From Salinimicrobium sp. TH3 (GTDB taxonomy: Bacteria > Bacteroidota > Bacteroidia > Flavobacteriales > Flavobacteriaceae): DNA of 64,000 bases. The DNA is taken from positions 496,001-560,000 of the forward strand of contig NZ_JAPONB010000001.1 of the NCBI RefSeq assembly GCF_026676115.1, written 5' to 3'. The position numbers were made by a program, and so were the translations under genes. Positions within the stretch are counted from its first letter, which is position 1, and the number at the start of each line of letters is the position of its first letter. A model generated the notes under the pieces. The model was given only the letters and a program-made list of their open reading frames with translations, had not been told where the DNA came from and made no database searches. Positions 1 to 9,028 of the stretch are shown here, piece by piece.

Positions 1-1
1 A

Positions 2-463
2 ATCTGGTATATATCGAATGGTAAAAGATTCTTTGCCCTGGGCCTGAAGAACCATTTAGGAGGCTGGGAGCTCCGCAACCTTTACTTCAAAACCTCCACA
101 CCACCTAAAAGTTATTCATATCTCAGTAAAGGGAAAGAACATCTTACAGTACTGGAAGGAATGTTTGATCTTCTGTCTTTAGCAATTATCAATCCCGAAG
201 AAGTTGAAAATGCTGATCTATTGATTCTGAATTCTCTGTCTTTTTTACCTGAAGTCCTTGTGATTTTTACCCACTACTCAACTGTGACATTATACCTGGA
301 CCGCGACTCCGCCGGAATTAAAGCAACAGAAAATATTCTAAGAATCATACCTAATTGTAAGGATGGGAGTTCGTTATGCGCAGGCCATAAAGACTTGAAT
401 GAAAAACTTGTTAATGGCACCCATGACAGGAAGTATAAACCATTAAAAACCAAATCAGGCTAA
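2..463 (+). CDS. Toprim-domain primase-like protein of a mobile element (5' end outside window)
   Basis: The frame is open from base 2 and gives the last 153 residues; the start lies upstream of the window. A Toprim fold is indicated by the glycine-rich stretch GLKNHLGGWELRN, the acidic motif LEGMFD (the single Toprim Glu) and the DxD motif LYLDRDSAGIKA. In Bacteroidota such proteins are CHC2 zinc-finger/Toprim primases carried by integrative and mobilizable elements. The N-terminal zinc finger cannot be checked. The next genes are mobilization genes, which fits that context. Function in element replication is inferred from the family. An internal ATG at 161 is not the start, because the homologous-looking reading continues upstream of it. 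Confidence 0.75.
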   Translation: MWYISNGKRFFALGLKNHLGGWELRNLYFKTSTPPKSYSYLSKGKEHLTVLEGMFDLLSLAIINPEEVENADLLILNSLSFLPEVLVIFTHYSTVTLYLDRDSAGIKATENILRIIPNCKDGSSLCAGHKDLNEKLVNGTHDRKYKPLKTKSG

Positions 464-488
464 TGACTTATTTCTACTTTTTTGAGTA

Positions 489-529
489 GCAAAGCAAGAT
501 GTGTCATTGTCATGACAATCTTGCTTTGC
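489..529. other. Inverted repeat, candidate origin of transfer (oriT) hairpin
   Basis: The 12-bp arms GCAAAGCAAGAT (489-500) and ATCTTGCTTTGC (518-529) are perfect complements. Inside them TGTCA (502-506) and TGACA (513-517) also pair around the loop TTGTCA, so 41 nt form almost one continuous hairpin with a single bulged G. It sits directly upstream of a MobC-like gene and a relaxase gene, where oriT is found in small mobilizable elements. The nic position is not identifiable. A transcriptional terminator of the Toprim gene is the main alternative, but there is no T-tract after the hairpin. Confidence 0.45.
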
Positions 530-562
530 GCCCGGAGGTTGCAAAGACTGAAAACTAAAAAA

Positions 563-859
563 ATGAAACGAGAATTCATCCAAATCCGCTGCTCGATTTA
601 CGAGAAAAAGCTACTCAAAAAAAGAGCGGCCAGGGCAGGAATTTCTCTTTCAGAGTATCTCCGTTCCACCGCTTTTGAAAGAAATATTGTTGAGAGAATT
701 ACTCCGGAACAACTGGAATTTTACCGGTTACTCGTGCAGTACAAAACTAACTTTTCCAGAATCAGCAGCATGTTTAAAAATCGAGATCCTCAGCTAGCTG
801 CGACTGTAAAAAGTCTGGCTGAAGATATAAGAACCCACTTAAAAAAATTTAGAAAATGA
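563..859 (+). CDS. MobC-like mobilization accessory protein
   Basis: The protein has 98 residues and is strongly basic. Its N-terminus (KREFIQIRCSIYEKKLL) and the segment AGISLSEYLRSTAFE have the pattern of ribbon-helix-helix accessory proteins of the MobC/BmgB type, which bind oriT and help the relaxase. I place the start at ATG 563: the longer reading from TTG 482 would run through the inverted repeat at 489-529 and gives an unlikely N-terminus. The stop overlaps the relaxase start by 4 bp (ATGA), so the two are translationally coupled. DNA binding is inferred from family resemblance. Confidence 0.65.
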   Translation: MKREFIQIRCSIYEKKLLKKRAARAGISLSEYLRSTAFERNIVERITPEQLEFYRLLVQYKTNFSRISSMFKNRDPQLAATVKSLAEDIRTHLKKFRK

Positions 860-1722
860 TTGGGAAGGGACACTCCATATCTCGTACAAGAGAATCTATA
901 GCATATGGCTGGAACCAGGAGAAAGATGCCGAAGTAGTTCTTAAAGAATTTTTGGCAGGTGATACACCGCAGGAGATTGCCGAAGAATTTAAGATCATAC
1001 AGTCACAAAATAACAGATGCATCAATAACACTTTAAGCTTTGTAGTGAGTCCCACCATAGAAGACGGAAAGAATATGACTCGGAAAGATCTTGGAGAAGT
1101 AGCCATGCGATTCTTGACGGAGATGAGCCTAAAAAACCACCAGGCAATTTCCTTTGTCCATAGAGATAAAGAACACACCCATATACATATCTATGTGAAT
1201 CGCATAAGTATGACAGGAGAGACATATAAAGATAATTTTATTGGAAAGCGAAGTCAAATTGCTGCGGATAACGTGGCCAGGGAGATGGGACTCACGAGGG
1301 TAAGGGAAGTGCAACAGGATAAGCTTCTGGAGCTAAAACAACATCGCATGGAAGTTCAGAATATTCATGAAAGGGTTTTGCAGGTCAGACCGAAGTCATT
1401 GGATGAATACATTAAAAGAATGCAGGAGCATCGGGTGACGGTGATCTCATCGTTCAACAAATCGAATCAGCTGCAGGGTTTCCGGTTCGAATTTAAAGGA
1501 ATAAACCTAAAGGGAAGCGAGATACACCGGTCTATGACTGGCAGTAAAATTGTCCTTGGAATAAGCCAGAATAATAGCTTCACTAAATTAAAAGATGCAC
1601 CAAAGTCTTTGCAGTTGGCCAGTAATACAATTCAACTTAGTACCGGCTTCATAAATAAAATGGTAAGGGATTTGGTGAAGCAAACTATAAAAAGGGCACT
1701 GGATACAGGCGTAGGATTTTAA
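856..1722 (+). CDS. Relaxase / mobilization nuclease (MobA/VirD2 type)
   Basis: This 288-residue protein shows the HUH-type metal site HTHIHIYVNRI (His107, His109, His111) after a region with NNTLSFVVSPT and VHRDKEHTH, typical of Relaxase/MobA/VirD2 domains (PF03432). The catalytic Tyr is expected near the N-terminus; Tyr17 in SIAYGW is a candidate. Relaxases nick oriT and lead the single strand into conjugation. The protein is short and has no helicase or primase domain, as usual for relaxases of mobilizable elements in Bacteroidota. It is coupled to the upstream MobC-like gene and followed 11 bp later by a small membrane protein gene. Confidence 0.85.
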   Translation: MIGKGHSISRTRESIAYGWNQEKDAEVVLKEFLAGDTPQEIAEEFKIIQSQNNRCINNTLSFVVSPTIEDGKNMTRKDLGEVAMRFLTEMSLKNHQAISFVHRDKEHTHIHIYVNRISMTGETYKDNFIGKRSQIAADNVAREMGLTRVREVQQDKLLELKQHRMEVQNIHERVLQVRPKSLDEYIKRMQEHRVTVISSFNKSNQLQGFRFEFKGINLKGSEIHRSMTGSKIVLGISQNNSFTKLKDAPKSLQLASNTIQLSTGFINKMVRDLVKQTIKRALDTGVGF

Positions 1723-1733
1723 AACAAAGAAAG

Positions 1734-2141
1734 ATGAAGAAACTAGATGAAATCATGGAGCTCATGGCTGATGAAATGCAAGACTTCCAAAAGGGTCTTT
1801 TGCAAATGAAAAAAATGAATGAAGATCTCAGCACCCGGAGCATTCCTATTACTACTGAGGTATTAGAAAAACAGTTAAAGTTTTTCTTTCAAAAGCAACA
1901 AGAAAAGGAAGCAATAGCCACGGAAAGACTAACTGTTATTGATGTTAAACTAAAAAATGCCTATATACTCCCTAAAAATTTAGGCATGATGTTAGGAAGT
2001 CTTCTGATCCTACTCGTCAGCTTGATTGGTTATCTCAGTTTTGAATTAATAACATTAAAAGACGCAGAAATAGAGGAGAGGCTAACGAGGTCGTATAGCA
2101 CCTATCTCCAAGAATATCCTAAACAGAAAAAAAGCTTATGA
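1734..2141 (+). CDS. Small membrane protein of the mobilization module
   Basis: The protein has 135 residues. The first 75 are charged and helical, probably coiled coil (repeated E/K/Q, FFQKQQEKEA). One transmembrane segment lies at about residues 84-107 (GMMLGSLLILLVSLIGYL), followed by a short charged tail. It starts 11 bp after the relaxase stop, so it is likely in the same transcript. I do not recognise a family; proteins of this layout often follow relaxase genes in Bacteroidota mobile elements. Its role is unknown; membrane linkage of the transfer complex is a guess. Confidence 0.6.
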   Translation: MKKLDEIMELMADEMQDFQKGLLQMKKMNEDLSTRSIPITTEVLEKQLKFFFQKQQEKEAIATERLTVIDVKLKNAYILPKNLGMMLGSLLILLVSLIGYLSFELITLKDAEIEERLTRSYSTYLQEYPKQKKSL

Positions 2142-2215
2142 GAACTGACGGTTGGACCAGAACATTTCATACCGCCAATGCTGTTCTTTAAGCTAAACCA
2201 ACATAGCTATAATCA

Positions 2216-2248
2216 GGTGGTCTCGGGTTCGATCCCAGGTGGGGTCAC
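2216..2248 (+). other. tRNA 3'-end remnant, probable attachment site of the mobile element
   Basis: The 33 bases read as the variable-loop end, T-arm and 3' acceptor strand of a tRNA: GGTTCGATCCC is the T-loop with its flanks, then AGG, the acceptor-like TGGGGTC and discriminator A. Bases upstream do not fold into the rest of a tRNA, so no anticodon or D-arm exists here. A 3'-end copy without the rest of the gene, next to mobilization genes, is the usual mark of an element integrated into a tRNA gene, whose intact copy would lie at the other end. The isotype cannot be decided from this piece. Confidence 0.55.
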
Positions 2249-2254
2249 AGGAAG

Positions 2255-2292
2255 AAACCGTAATGCTTGTGATAATTAGCAATTTACGGTTT
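2255..2292 (+). terminator. Terminator after the tRNA remnant
   Basis: AAACCGTA (2255-2262) and TACGGTTT (2285-2292) pair around a 22-nt loop, followed by an AT-rich tract (ATTTATTTTC). The position, 6 bp after the tRNA remnant, suggests it was the native terminator of that tRNA gene and marks chromosomal DNA beyond the element. Confidence 0.4.
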
Positions 2293-3092
2293 ATTTATTT
2301 TCAAGACTGTACGATTATTTTGCCCATTTGTTTGATTTTTTTATAAAAATAGTTTTTCCGATAGTTATTGTTTCCTCTCGCTGTAGCCATTGTGTCCGGA
2401 CTACAAAAGATTTTTGTTTTTACACGACTAAACTTTCCATTGAATAAAAACAATTAGAGAAATTACTGCTGGCCAAGAAAGGAGAAGTTCAAAAGTTGTT
2501 TCAGGAAAAGTGGGAGATTGGACTAAATAAGCAAAAGCAAAGAGGAAGAGGACAGGAGGGATTCCTGCTGAAAGGAACAATCCTCTCAGATCTCACGCTC
2601 TTTCCTGAATTCGTGCTGGAAACATTTTTTATTTCTTATAGGAGCAGTTGAAACCGCTTTTTCATGTTGCTGTTGCACTGCTGTTGTAATAAACGGTTGG
2701 AGCTCTTGTTGCTAAAATACGGGCTTTTTGCTAAAGAATAAAAATAAAATGTTTATGCTAAAATAGCCACTGCCAACGTTGATCAACTAATATTTGCTCA
2801 ATTTCTTAAAATAATACTCGTTATTTTTCAGGATTTTTTTCTATAAGTCCATAATATGCATGAGTTTCCCTATAACTTTTAACTACGTCTTCACAAAGGC
2901 TGAAGGTTGTTTAACAGCATTTAAACTTTTTGGTGCACTTTTTCATTTATATTCTTTTTGTAGAATTTGAGAGCTAAAAAAGAGGATGTTATAGCTGGTT
3001 AGACCTGTGGTCAGGAAGAATTTTTCCCATCGGCTTCATTACCTAACTTTCAGAGTTCCCTTCTACTGTAAACCTGCTATTTAAAAGAATTT
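2293..3092 (+). other. 800-bp AT-rich intergenic stretch with one open-frame remnant
   Basis: There is no credible gene. A frame without start codon is open at 2448-2651 (67 codons); it begins with KQLEKLLLAKKGEVQKLFQ and has coding-like composition, so it may be the scar of a deleted gene. I do not recognise a family. The last ~100 bases should hold the promoter of the gene at 3093, but no clear TTTG / TAnnTTTG pair was found. Confidence 0.3.
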
Positions 3093-6000
3093 ATGAAAAT
3101 TAAATTATTTCCTCTTCTCGTTTTTGTCTTGATTATTCTTCATTCCTGTGGATCACCCAAACCACAATACGTCAACTCTTACTTATCAAATAAAACTAAT
3201 TATCCCACAGGCCTGGAAAAGGTTAAATCATTCTATCTTATAGGGGATGCTGGATATAAGGTCGCTGATACTAACTCTTCAGGTTTAAAAGCACTTGAAC
3301 ATTACTTGGATTCAGTTTCCTCAGCCGAAGATTTTGTCGTTTTCTTAGGTGACAATACTCGCGCTGAGAATCTAATAGGTGAGAATCCTAAAGAACGACA
3401 AAGTGCAGAAAATTACCTGGATCAACAAATCAATGCAGTAAAAGGTTCTTCTGTTAGACCTGTCTTTATTCCCGGGGAGCTGGATTGGGACGAGAAAGGC
3501 ATGGAGGGACTGGAGAAACAAGAAGAGTACCTAGAGGGAAAACTAGATCAATCGGATGTTTTCATGCCACGCAATGGTTGTCCGCTTCAATTTGTAGACA
3601 TTTCCGATGAAGTTCACCTAATAATTCTGGATTCACAATGGTACATCAACAACTGGGATGATCACCCAACCATTAATGATGACTGTCCCGAAATCAAAAC
3701 GCGGGAAGCCATGCTCGTTGAAATTGAAACGGAGCTAAAAAAGAACCAGAATAAAACCACCGTTTTTGCAATGCATCACCCTCTTTTCTCCAACGGGGTA
3801 CATGGTGGAAATTTTTATTTATCTCCTTATTTAAAACCTTCTGAAAAGAAACTTCCCGTCCCTCTCATTGGATCTATGGCCATGTTGCTTCGTACAAGTG
3901 GAGGACTTTCTTCCCAGGATGTTCAGAATAGAAGGTATAGCGAGCTGTTGGACCGGCTGGAAACAATTTCTAAGAAATGGGGAAAAGTTGTTTTCGCATC
4001 CGGTCATGATCACTCCTTACAATATCTTGAAGAAGGTCATGTAAAACAAATAATCGCAGGGGCTGCTTCTACTTTTTCATATGCAGGATTAAGGAACAAT
4101 GGCTTGTTTGCATATCCTGGAGAGGGGTTTGCCGTCTTTGACGTATTTGAAGATGGTTCTTCCTGGGTCAGCTTTTATGCTTCAAAACAAAATCAGCCTG
4201 TTCTACTTTATCAAAAGAAGGTTTACGAGGCTAATAGAACTTTTCCTATTGATACCTTATCTGAAACTTTCCCCGCCCTGGTTGAAAAGTCGGTATATCC
4301 GGAAAGAAAAGATGAAATTAAGCTATATGACAACATGTGGTTGGGAGATGGATATCGGGATCTTTTCCTGGAACCTGTCACTGTTCGTACTGCCGACCTG
4401 GATACGCTTTACGGCGGCCTCGAGCCGATGCGGATGGGGGGAGGAACTCAGACAAATTCCTTAAGAGTAAAAGACAGCTTAAATAGAGAGTATAACTTCA
4501 GAAAGATCAAAAAAGATCCACTTCAATTTATTCAGGCTGCACTCTATAAGAATAAACCTGTTACCGGGCTTTTCAACGGAACTCTTCTGGAGTCTTTGAT
4601 CAGGGGTTTTTACACGGCTTCTCATCCTTATGGTTTCCTGGCCGTACCAACTTTGGCTGAAGCGGGGGAAGTTCTGCACACCAATCCAGAATTATATTAT
4701 TTACCAAAACAACCACTTTTAGGGAATTATAATTTTGAGCACGGGGATGATCTTTACATGATAGAAGAGCGTCCCGAAGAACATTGGCTGGGATATGAAA
4801 GCTTTGGAGCACCTAATCATGATATTCAAAGTACAGAGGGACTTTTTGACCGTCTTCGAAGAGACGAACAGTACAGTGTTAACGAACCCGCTTATATAAG
4901 GTCCAGAATATTCGATATGCTCCTGGGAGATTGGGACAGGCATAACGATCAGTGGCGCTGGGCGGAAATAGAACTGGAAAATGGAGATAGAGTTTTTGAA
5001 CCCATTCCCAGAGACCGGGACCAGGTCTTTTCTAATTATGATGGTATCCTGTTCAAATTCCTTCGTTCCCTGGGAGGACTGAGTGCTAAATTTTCTGCCT
5101 ACGGAGAGGATATTGAGAATTTAGAGGCTTTCACACGTTCGGCCTTAACCCTGGATAGAAATCTTATTCAGAATCTAGATAAGGAAACGTGGATTTCCCA
5201 AGCTTCCTTTCTTCAGGAGAGACTAACGGATGAAAAAATAGAAGAAGCCTTCACCCATTTACCTGAAGAAATACAGGGTGAGAAAACTGACGAGTTGATT
5301 AAAAAGGTAAAAGGACGTCGAGATAATTTGGTAGGCATTGCTGAAAGGTATTATGACCTTCTAATAGAAGTTGCTATCCTTAGAGGTACCGATAAGGACG
5401 ATTACATTGATGTTGAGAGACTGGAAGATGGAAGTACCAAAATTCGTATTTCGCGAAATAAGGATGGAGACAGGGACGAGGTGGTCGCAGAAAGAACATT
5501 TTACGAAGATCAGACCAAAGAAGTTATTGTCTATGGGCTGGACGATGATGATCAATTTTATGTGAAGGGAGTAGGGAAAAGTAATATCCTGGTGAGACTT
5601 GTTGGTGGGCAGGATAATGATTTTTATAAGATAGAAAATGGGAACTCACTCAAGATATATGACCATCGTTCCCAGGAAAATGCGGTAAAGGAAAAGAGCG
5701 GTGCCCGAACAGTTTTCACAGATGATTATTACGTTAATTTGTATAATCCAGATCGAAGGGATCCCACTGGGATGAGTATTGTACCCAGTTTTAGTTATAA
5801 TCCCGATGATGGTTTCGTGCCAACTCTCAGTGGAACTTACACCTTCGGAAACCTTGTAAAATTTCCATTTAGAAGTCGACATGATCTAGAGGTGCGTTAC
5901 TACTCCAGGACCAGGGGATTCGACTTGAGGTACGGGGGAGAATTTAAAAATTTCACCGGAAATTACAATTTTTACTTGGGTGTTTATTATTCCAGCCCAG

Positions 6001-6809
6001 GACATACAAGAAATTTCTTTGGCTTTGGAAATGACACGCAGAATTTCACAGAAGAACAAGGTTGGCCATATAACCGAATTAGGATTGAAGAAATAGCAGG
6101 AGAAGCAGGATGGACCCGTCAATCTCCAAATGGACACCATCTTAAATACTTGGCGACTTTTGAAAGTATAAGTGTTGAGGAAAAGCGGAATGACTTTCTT
6201 TTAGAAGAATTTACACCGGGTGAATCCATATTTGATCGGCAACTATTCGGAGGGTTAAAAGCCGTTTATAAATATGAAAATTATGATTCAAAATTGACCC
6301 CTACCAGCGGACTGAACCTTAGGCTTACAGGAGGTGGAAAAATGAATGTGGAGGCTACAGAAGAAATCTATGGCTATTTTCACCCTTATCTTGAGCTTTA
6401 TAATGCTATTTCTAAGAATCGAAAGCTGGTACTTAACACCAAAATTCAGGGAACTGTAAATTTTGGAAATGATTACCAATTCTACCAGGCAGCCTCCCTC
6501 GGAGGTAATAATGGATTACGTGGCTACAGGCAACAACGTTTTTCAGGTAAACAGGCAGCGGCTGCAGGAGGAAATTTGATTTATAATTTTAACACACTTA
6601 AAACACCTGTCCTACCACTTTGGTTATCAGTGTTTGGAGGTTATGACATAGGTAGGGTTTGGTATCCGGGACAGGAGAGCAATACTTGGCATGACAGCTA
6701 CGGCGGGGGGCTTAAAGTGAACGTTGCGGAGTTTCTTAAGGCTGAGTTTAGCACCTTCAAAAGTGACGAAGGATGGAGATTTACCTTCGGGCTAGGTATG
6801 AGGTTGTGA
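3093..6809 (+). CDS. Lipoprotein fusion: metallophosphoesterase, kinase-like middle region, Omp85-type barrel
   Basis: The protein has 1,238 residues. An N-terminal signal ends in a lipobox-like LHSC (Cys19). The calcineurin-type phosphoesterase domain covers about residues 45-360, with IGDAG, FLGDN, MHHP and GHDHSLQYL giving the dinuclear metal ligands. The middle part (about 430-760) has a Gly-rich GGLEPMRMGGGTQTNSL, then LGDWDRHNDQW (Asp613-Asp619) and IPRDRDQVFSNYD. The C-terminal part (about 860-1238) is rich in barrel strands and ends with NNGLRGYRQQRF, the RGY/RGF motif of Omp85 proteins. It is probably anchored in the outer membrane with its enzymatic part in the periplasm. Substrate unknown. 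A full-length paralogue lies at 16493-20149. The kinase-like reading of the middle region is an inference. Confidence 0.8.
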   Translation: MKIKLFPLLVFVLIILHSCGSPKPQYVNSYLSNKTNYPTGLEKVKSFYLIGDAGYKVADTNSSGLKALEHYLDSVSSAEDFVVFLGDNTRAENLIGENPKERQSAENYLDQQINAVKGSSVRPVFIPGELDWDEKGMEGLEKQEEYLEGKLDQSDVFMPRNGCPLQFVDISDEVHLIILDSQWYINNWDDHPTINDDCPEIKTREAMLVEIETELKKNQNKTTVFAMHHPLFSNGVHGGNFYLSPYLKPSEKKLPVPLIGSMAMLLRTSGGLSSQDVQNRRYSELLDRLETISKKWGKVVFASGHDHSLQYLEEGHVKQIIAGAASTFSYAGLRNNGLFAYPGEGFAVFDVFEDGSSWVSFYASKQNQPVLLYQKKVYEANRTFPIDTLSETFPALVEKSVYPERKDEIKLYDNMWLGDGYRDLFLEPVTVRTADLDTLYGGLEPMRMGGGTQTNSLRVKDSLNREYNFRKIKKDPLQFIQAALYKNKPVTGLFNGTLLESLIRGFYTASHPYGFLAVPTLAEAGEVLHTNPELYYLPKQPLLGNYNFEHGDDLYMIEERPEEHWLGYESFGAPNHDIQSTEGLFDRLRRDEQYSVNEPAYIRSRIFDMLLGDWDRHNDQWRWAEIELENGDRVFEPIPRDRDQVFSNYDGILFKFLRSLGGLSAKFSAYGEDIENLEAFTRSALTLDRNLIQNLDKETWISQASFLQERLTDEKIEEAFTHLPEEIQGEKTDELIKKVKGRRDNLVGIAERYYDLLIEVAILRGTDKDDYIDVERLEDGSTKIRISRNKDGDRDEVVAERTFYEDQTKEVIVYGLDDDDQFYVKGVGKSNILVRLVGGQDNDFYKIENGNSLKIYDHRSQENAVKEKSGARTVFTDDYYVNLYNPDRRDPTGMSIVPSFSYNPDDGFVPTLSGTYTFGNLVKFPFRSRHDLEVRYYSRTRGFDLRYGGEFKNFTGNYNFYLGVYYSSPGHTRNFFGFGNDTQNFTEEQGWPYNRIRIEEIAGEAGWTRQSPNGHHLKYLATFESISVEEKRNDFLLEEFTPGESIFDRQLFGGLKAVYKYENYDSKLTPTSGLNLRLTGGGKMNVEATEEIYGYFHPYLELYNAISKNRKLVLNTKIQGTVNFGNDYQFYQAASLGGNNGLRGYRQQRFSGKQAAAAGGNLIYNFNTLKTPVLPLWLSVFGGYDIGRVWYPGQESNTWHDSYGGGLKVNVAEFLKAEFSTFKSDEGWRFTFGLGMRL

Positions 6810-6833
6810 GCGGACTTGTAATTCTCTTCATAG

Positions 6834-7346
6834 TTAAGGGATCTTTTGTAAAGTCAGAGAACCTCTACCTTTTAAAGATATAGTTCTTATCCATGGGATG
6901 TTTTTCGAGGTGTCATAGCTATTTTTAATACTATGTTTAAGGGCCTCCCATCCTTTTTGATGTCTATGCTCTGCCACTTTTGCTAATAAAAGGTCAAGAG
7001 TTATTAGTTGTACCTTTAGTTCATTAATGTAAATTTTAGCCTCTGTGGTGTTTAGGTTGTAAATTTCTTTACACCCGGTACATCTATACTCGATTTTATG
7101 TTCATTGTCGTTCCAAAGCTGATAGTGCACTCCTTGACATATGGGACAAGCAGATAAATTCCTTTCTATCTTCTGGATTATGGCCTGTACTTTAGAATCC
7201 GCTTCCCATATTTCAGGATGATTTTCAACAAATTTCTCACACCTTATAGATTCGGCTATGAACTTTTTCTTCAGAAGAGTACCTACTAAATAAAGAAGAA
7301 AAAGAAATATTACAGAAAATGTTATCATGATTATAAAATATTTCAA
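6834..7346 (-). CDS. Membrane-anchored zinc-ribbon protein, function unknown
   Basis: The protein has 170 residues. Residues 4-24 form a transmembrane anchor (IIMITFSVIFLFLLYLVG). Two CxxC pairs, CPIC (Cys67, Cys70) and CTGC (Cys89, Cys92), sit 19 residues apart and look like a zinc ribbon. The tail is helical and basic. The gene is convergent with the large upstream fusion gene, 24 bp apart. I do not recognise the family. Confidence 0.55.
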   Translation of the reverse strand: MKYFIIMITFSVIFLFLLYLVGTLLKKKFIAESIRCEKFVENHPEIWEADSKVQAIIQKIERNLSACPICQGVHYQLWNDNEHKIEYRCTGCKEIYNLNTTEAKIYINELKVQLITLDLLLAKVAEHRHQKGWEALKHSIKNSYDTSKNIPWIRTISLKGRGSLTLQKIP

Positions 7347-7537
7347 ATTTGAAACAATCTTTCTTTCTAAATAAGTCTATCACTCAAGATAAGATGTCAC
7401 TCCTTAAAATAAATGACTTCAAGTTTGTCTAAGTAATTAAAATAGATTTAAATAGCTACTTATGTGATATTCGAAGTCTAATATTAACGATCAAATTTAC
7501 CTCATTTTATTTCATTTTCCATATATTATAAATAAAA

Positions 7538-8410
7538 ATGGAGATTCGAGAATTAGATTATGAGAAGGATATCGACGGATCCGTAAAGCTTTTTAATAGA
7601 AGTTTTGCCAATAAAATCACTAATGATTATTTCCAGTGGAAACATCAGGAAAATCCTTTTGGTCAATCTCTGGGTTTAGTGGCTATTGAAAAAAATAAGA
7701 TTGTAGGCCTAAGAATGTTCATGAAGTGGAAATTTTCTAGAGGTCAGAATTTTATTCGGGCAGTTCGCCCTGTTGACACTTGTACGGATCCATCTTATAG
7801 GAGGCAAGGGTTATTCACACGTTTAAATGCTTATGGTTTAAAAAGGACAAAGGATGAACGTGACCTGATTTTTAACACTCCTAATCAAAACAGCATTCAG
7901 GGGAATTTGAAGATGGGTTGGAAAAAACTCGAACGAGAAATTAGATACAGGATTGGATTAGTAATACCTTTTAGTAAGAGGAAAACATTTGCTGTACTGG
8001 AGACAGAAAATGCTCTAGGACAGCTTCCTTACGAAAGGTACAATGGAGGTATACAGACATTTTTTTCTGCAGGTTATTTAAAATGGAGATATAGATTTTC
8101 CGAGTATAAAGTTGCAAAATTCATAGATCAAACCCTAGTAGTCTTTAAGGTAGAGAAAAGAAAAAATATAAAATTTGTAATTATTGAAGAAATTCGAGGA
8201 GCTCAGAACGAGGCTTCAAAATACCTCAATTCCATAGCTTTAAAATTTAATGCACCCCTTATTTATTATTTAAATAACAGGAAACTAAGTGGGTCAAAAT
8301 TTTTAATTAGCTTAGATAGAGGTATACAGAATGTCGTTTACAAAGGAGACGAAAAAGGGAAGATTAAAGAAATCAATTTTTCGGCTGGAGATCTGGAGGG
8401 GGTCATCTAA
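7538..8410 (+). CDS. GNAT-family acyltransferase
   Basis: The protein has 290 residues. The N-terminal 150 residues read as a GNAT fold: the central strand IRAVRPVDTCTDPSYRRQGLF contains the acyl-CoA-binding motif A (RRQGLFTRL, residues 88-96), and NTPNQNSIQGNLKMGWKKL matches the following conserved segment of the Eis-like/Acetyltransf_9 subgroup. The C-terminal half has no clear domain. Substrate is unknown. It stands alone, 190 bp after a divergent gene; an AT-rich leader precedes it. Confidence 0.7.
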   Translation: MEIRELDYEKDIDGSVKLFNRSFANKITNDYFQWKHQENPFGQSLGLVAIEKNKIVGLRMFMKWKFSRGQNFIRAVRPVDTCTDPSYRRQGLFTRLNAYGLKRTKDERDLIFNTPNQNSIQGNLKMGWKKLEREIRYRIGLVIPFSKRKTFAVLETENALGQLPYERYNGGIQTFFSAGYLKWRYRFSEYKVAKFIDQTLVVFKVEKRKNIKFVIIEEIRGAQNEASKYLNSIALKFNAPLIYYLNNRKLSGSKFLISLDRGIQNVVYKGDEKGKIKEINFSAGDLEGVI

Positions 8411-8750
8411 ATTTTACCCAATAAAATTTAATAATGCCTATTAACCCACTAAAAATGATCAACATTAAACACCTTAAGTCTTCTCATTTCTTTAATTTTC
8501 TTTTCAAATCGGTCCCTGAGATTGAAATAATAACAATTAATTGTTATAGATAGTTCTTTGCTTAAAATGTAATTTTGGGAGCCCATGCATGATTTTAACT
8601 TAACTTTCTTTAGCATTATAATGTCAAAGTGCGTTAAGGCTCCTTGACTTATAAAGGCTTAATAAAGCGAATTAGATCACTAGGAATTTTAATATGCTAT
8701 TTTTTTGTAAATTGAGCTTAATCTTTCATATATAGAAGGTTTTAGTCAAG

Positions 8751-8783
8751 AAGAGGTGGAAATGGAAATTTTCACCTCTTTTG
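8751..8783 (+). terminator. Intrinsic terminator-like hairpin
   Basis: AAGAGGTG (8751-8758) pairs with CACCTCTT (8773-8780) around AAATGG-rich sequence, followed by TTGTCTTA. It is 340 bp after the GNAT gene, so it may belong to a lost gene or end a long 3' tail. Confidence 0.45.
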
Positions 8784-8833
8784 TCTTATAATGATCCTCC
8801 TGAGTTTTTATATTTTCTACTGGTGTCACCGCG

Positions 8834-8848
8834 GAACAATTTTTGTTC
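8834..8848. promoter_or_regulatory. Palindrome GAACAATTTTTGTTC, copy 1 (candidate operator)
   Basis: A 6-bp inverted repeat GAACAA/TTGTTC with a 3-bp spacer. It lies in the leader region of the CNNM-type gene at 9029 and is repeated exactly 117 bp downstream. GGTGTCA precedes both copies. A metal-dependent repressor site is a reasonable guess given the neighbouring genes, but no regulator is encoded nearby. Confidence 0.4.
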
Positions 8849-8950
8849 AATTTTTACACATAACATTATAGTTTATAATAGTATTATGGATCCAGACCCC
8901 GAACATTGCAGCAATAGTATATTTAGCGGAGGTGTCAACCCCGCTTTTCA

Positions 8951-8965
8951 GAACAATTTTTGTTC
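8951..8965. promoter_or_regulatory. Palindrome GAACAATTTTTGTTC, copy 2 (candidate operator)
   Basis: The second identical copy of the 15-bp palindrome, ending 63 bp before the CNNM gene start at 9029. See copy 1 at 8834. Confidence 0.4.
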
Positions 8966-9028
8966 AGACTACCCAAGGCTTCATAATCCAAAAGTGAGTG
9001 AATTAATTAAAATTATATTTTTTAATTA

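Larger units (their letters stand above)
8411..9028. other. 618-bp AT-rich intergenic region upstream of the CNNM gene
   Basis: No gene is supported. It holds a terminator-like hairpin at 8751-8783 and two copies of a 15-bp palindrome at 8834-8848 and 8951-8965 (listed separately). A reading frame at 8781-9029 runs through both palindromes, has low-complexity composition and no family likeness, and is not called. Confidence 0.5.

Noticed and set aside
2216-2248. Complete tRNA gene
   Set aside because: Only T-arm and 3' acceptor are present; no anticodon or D-arm can be folded upstream.
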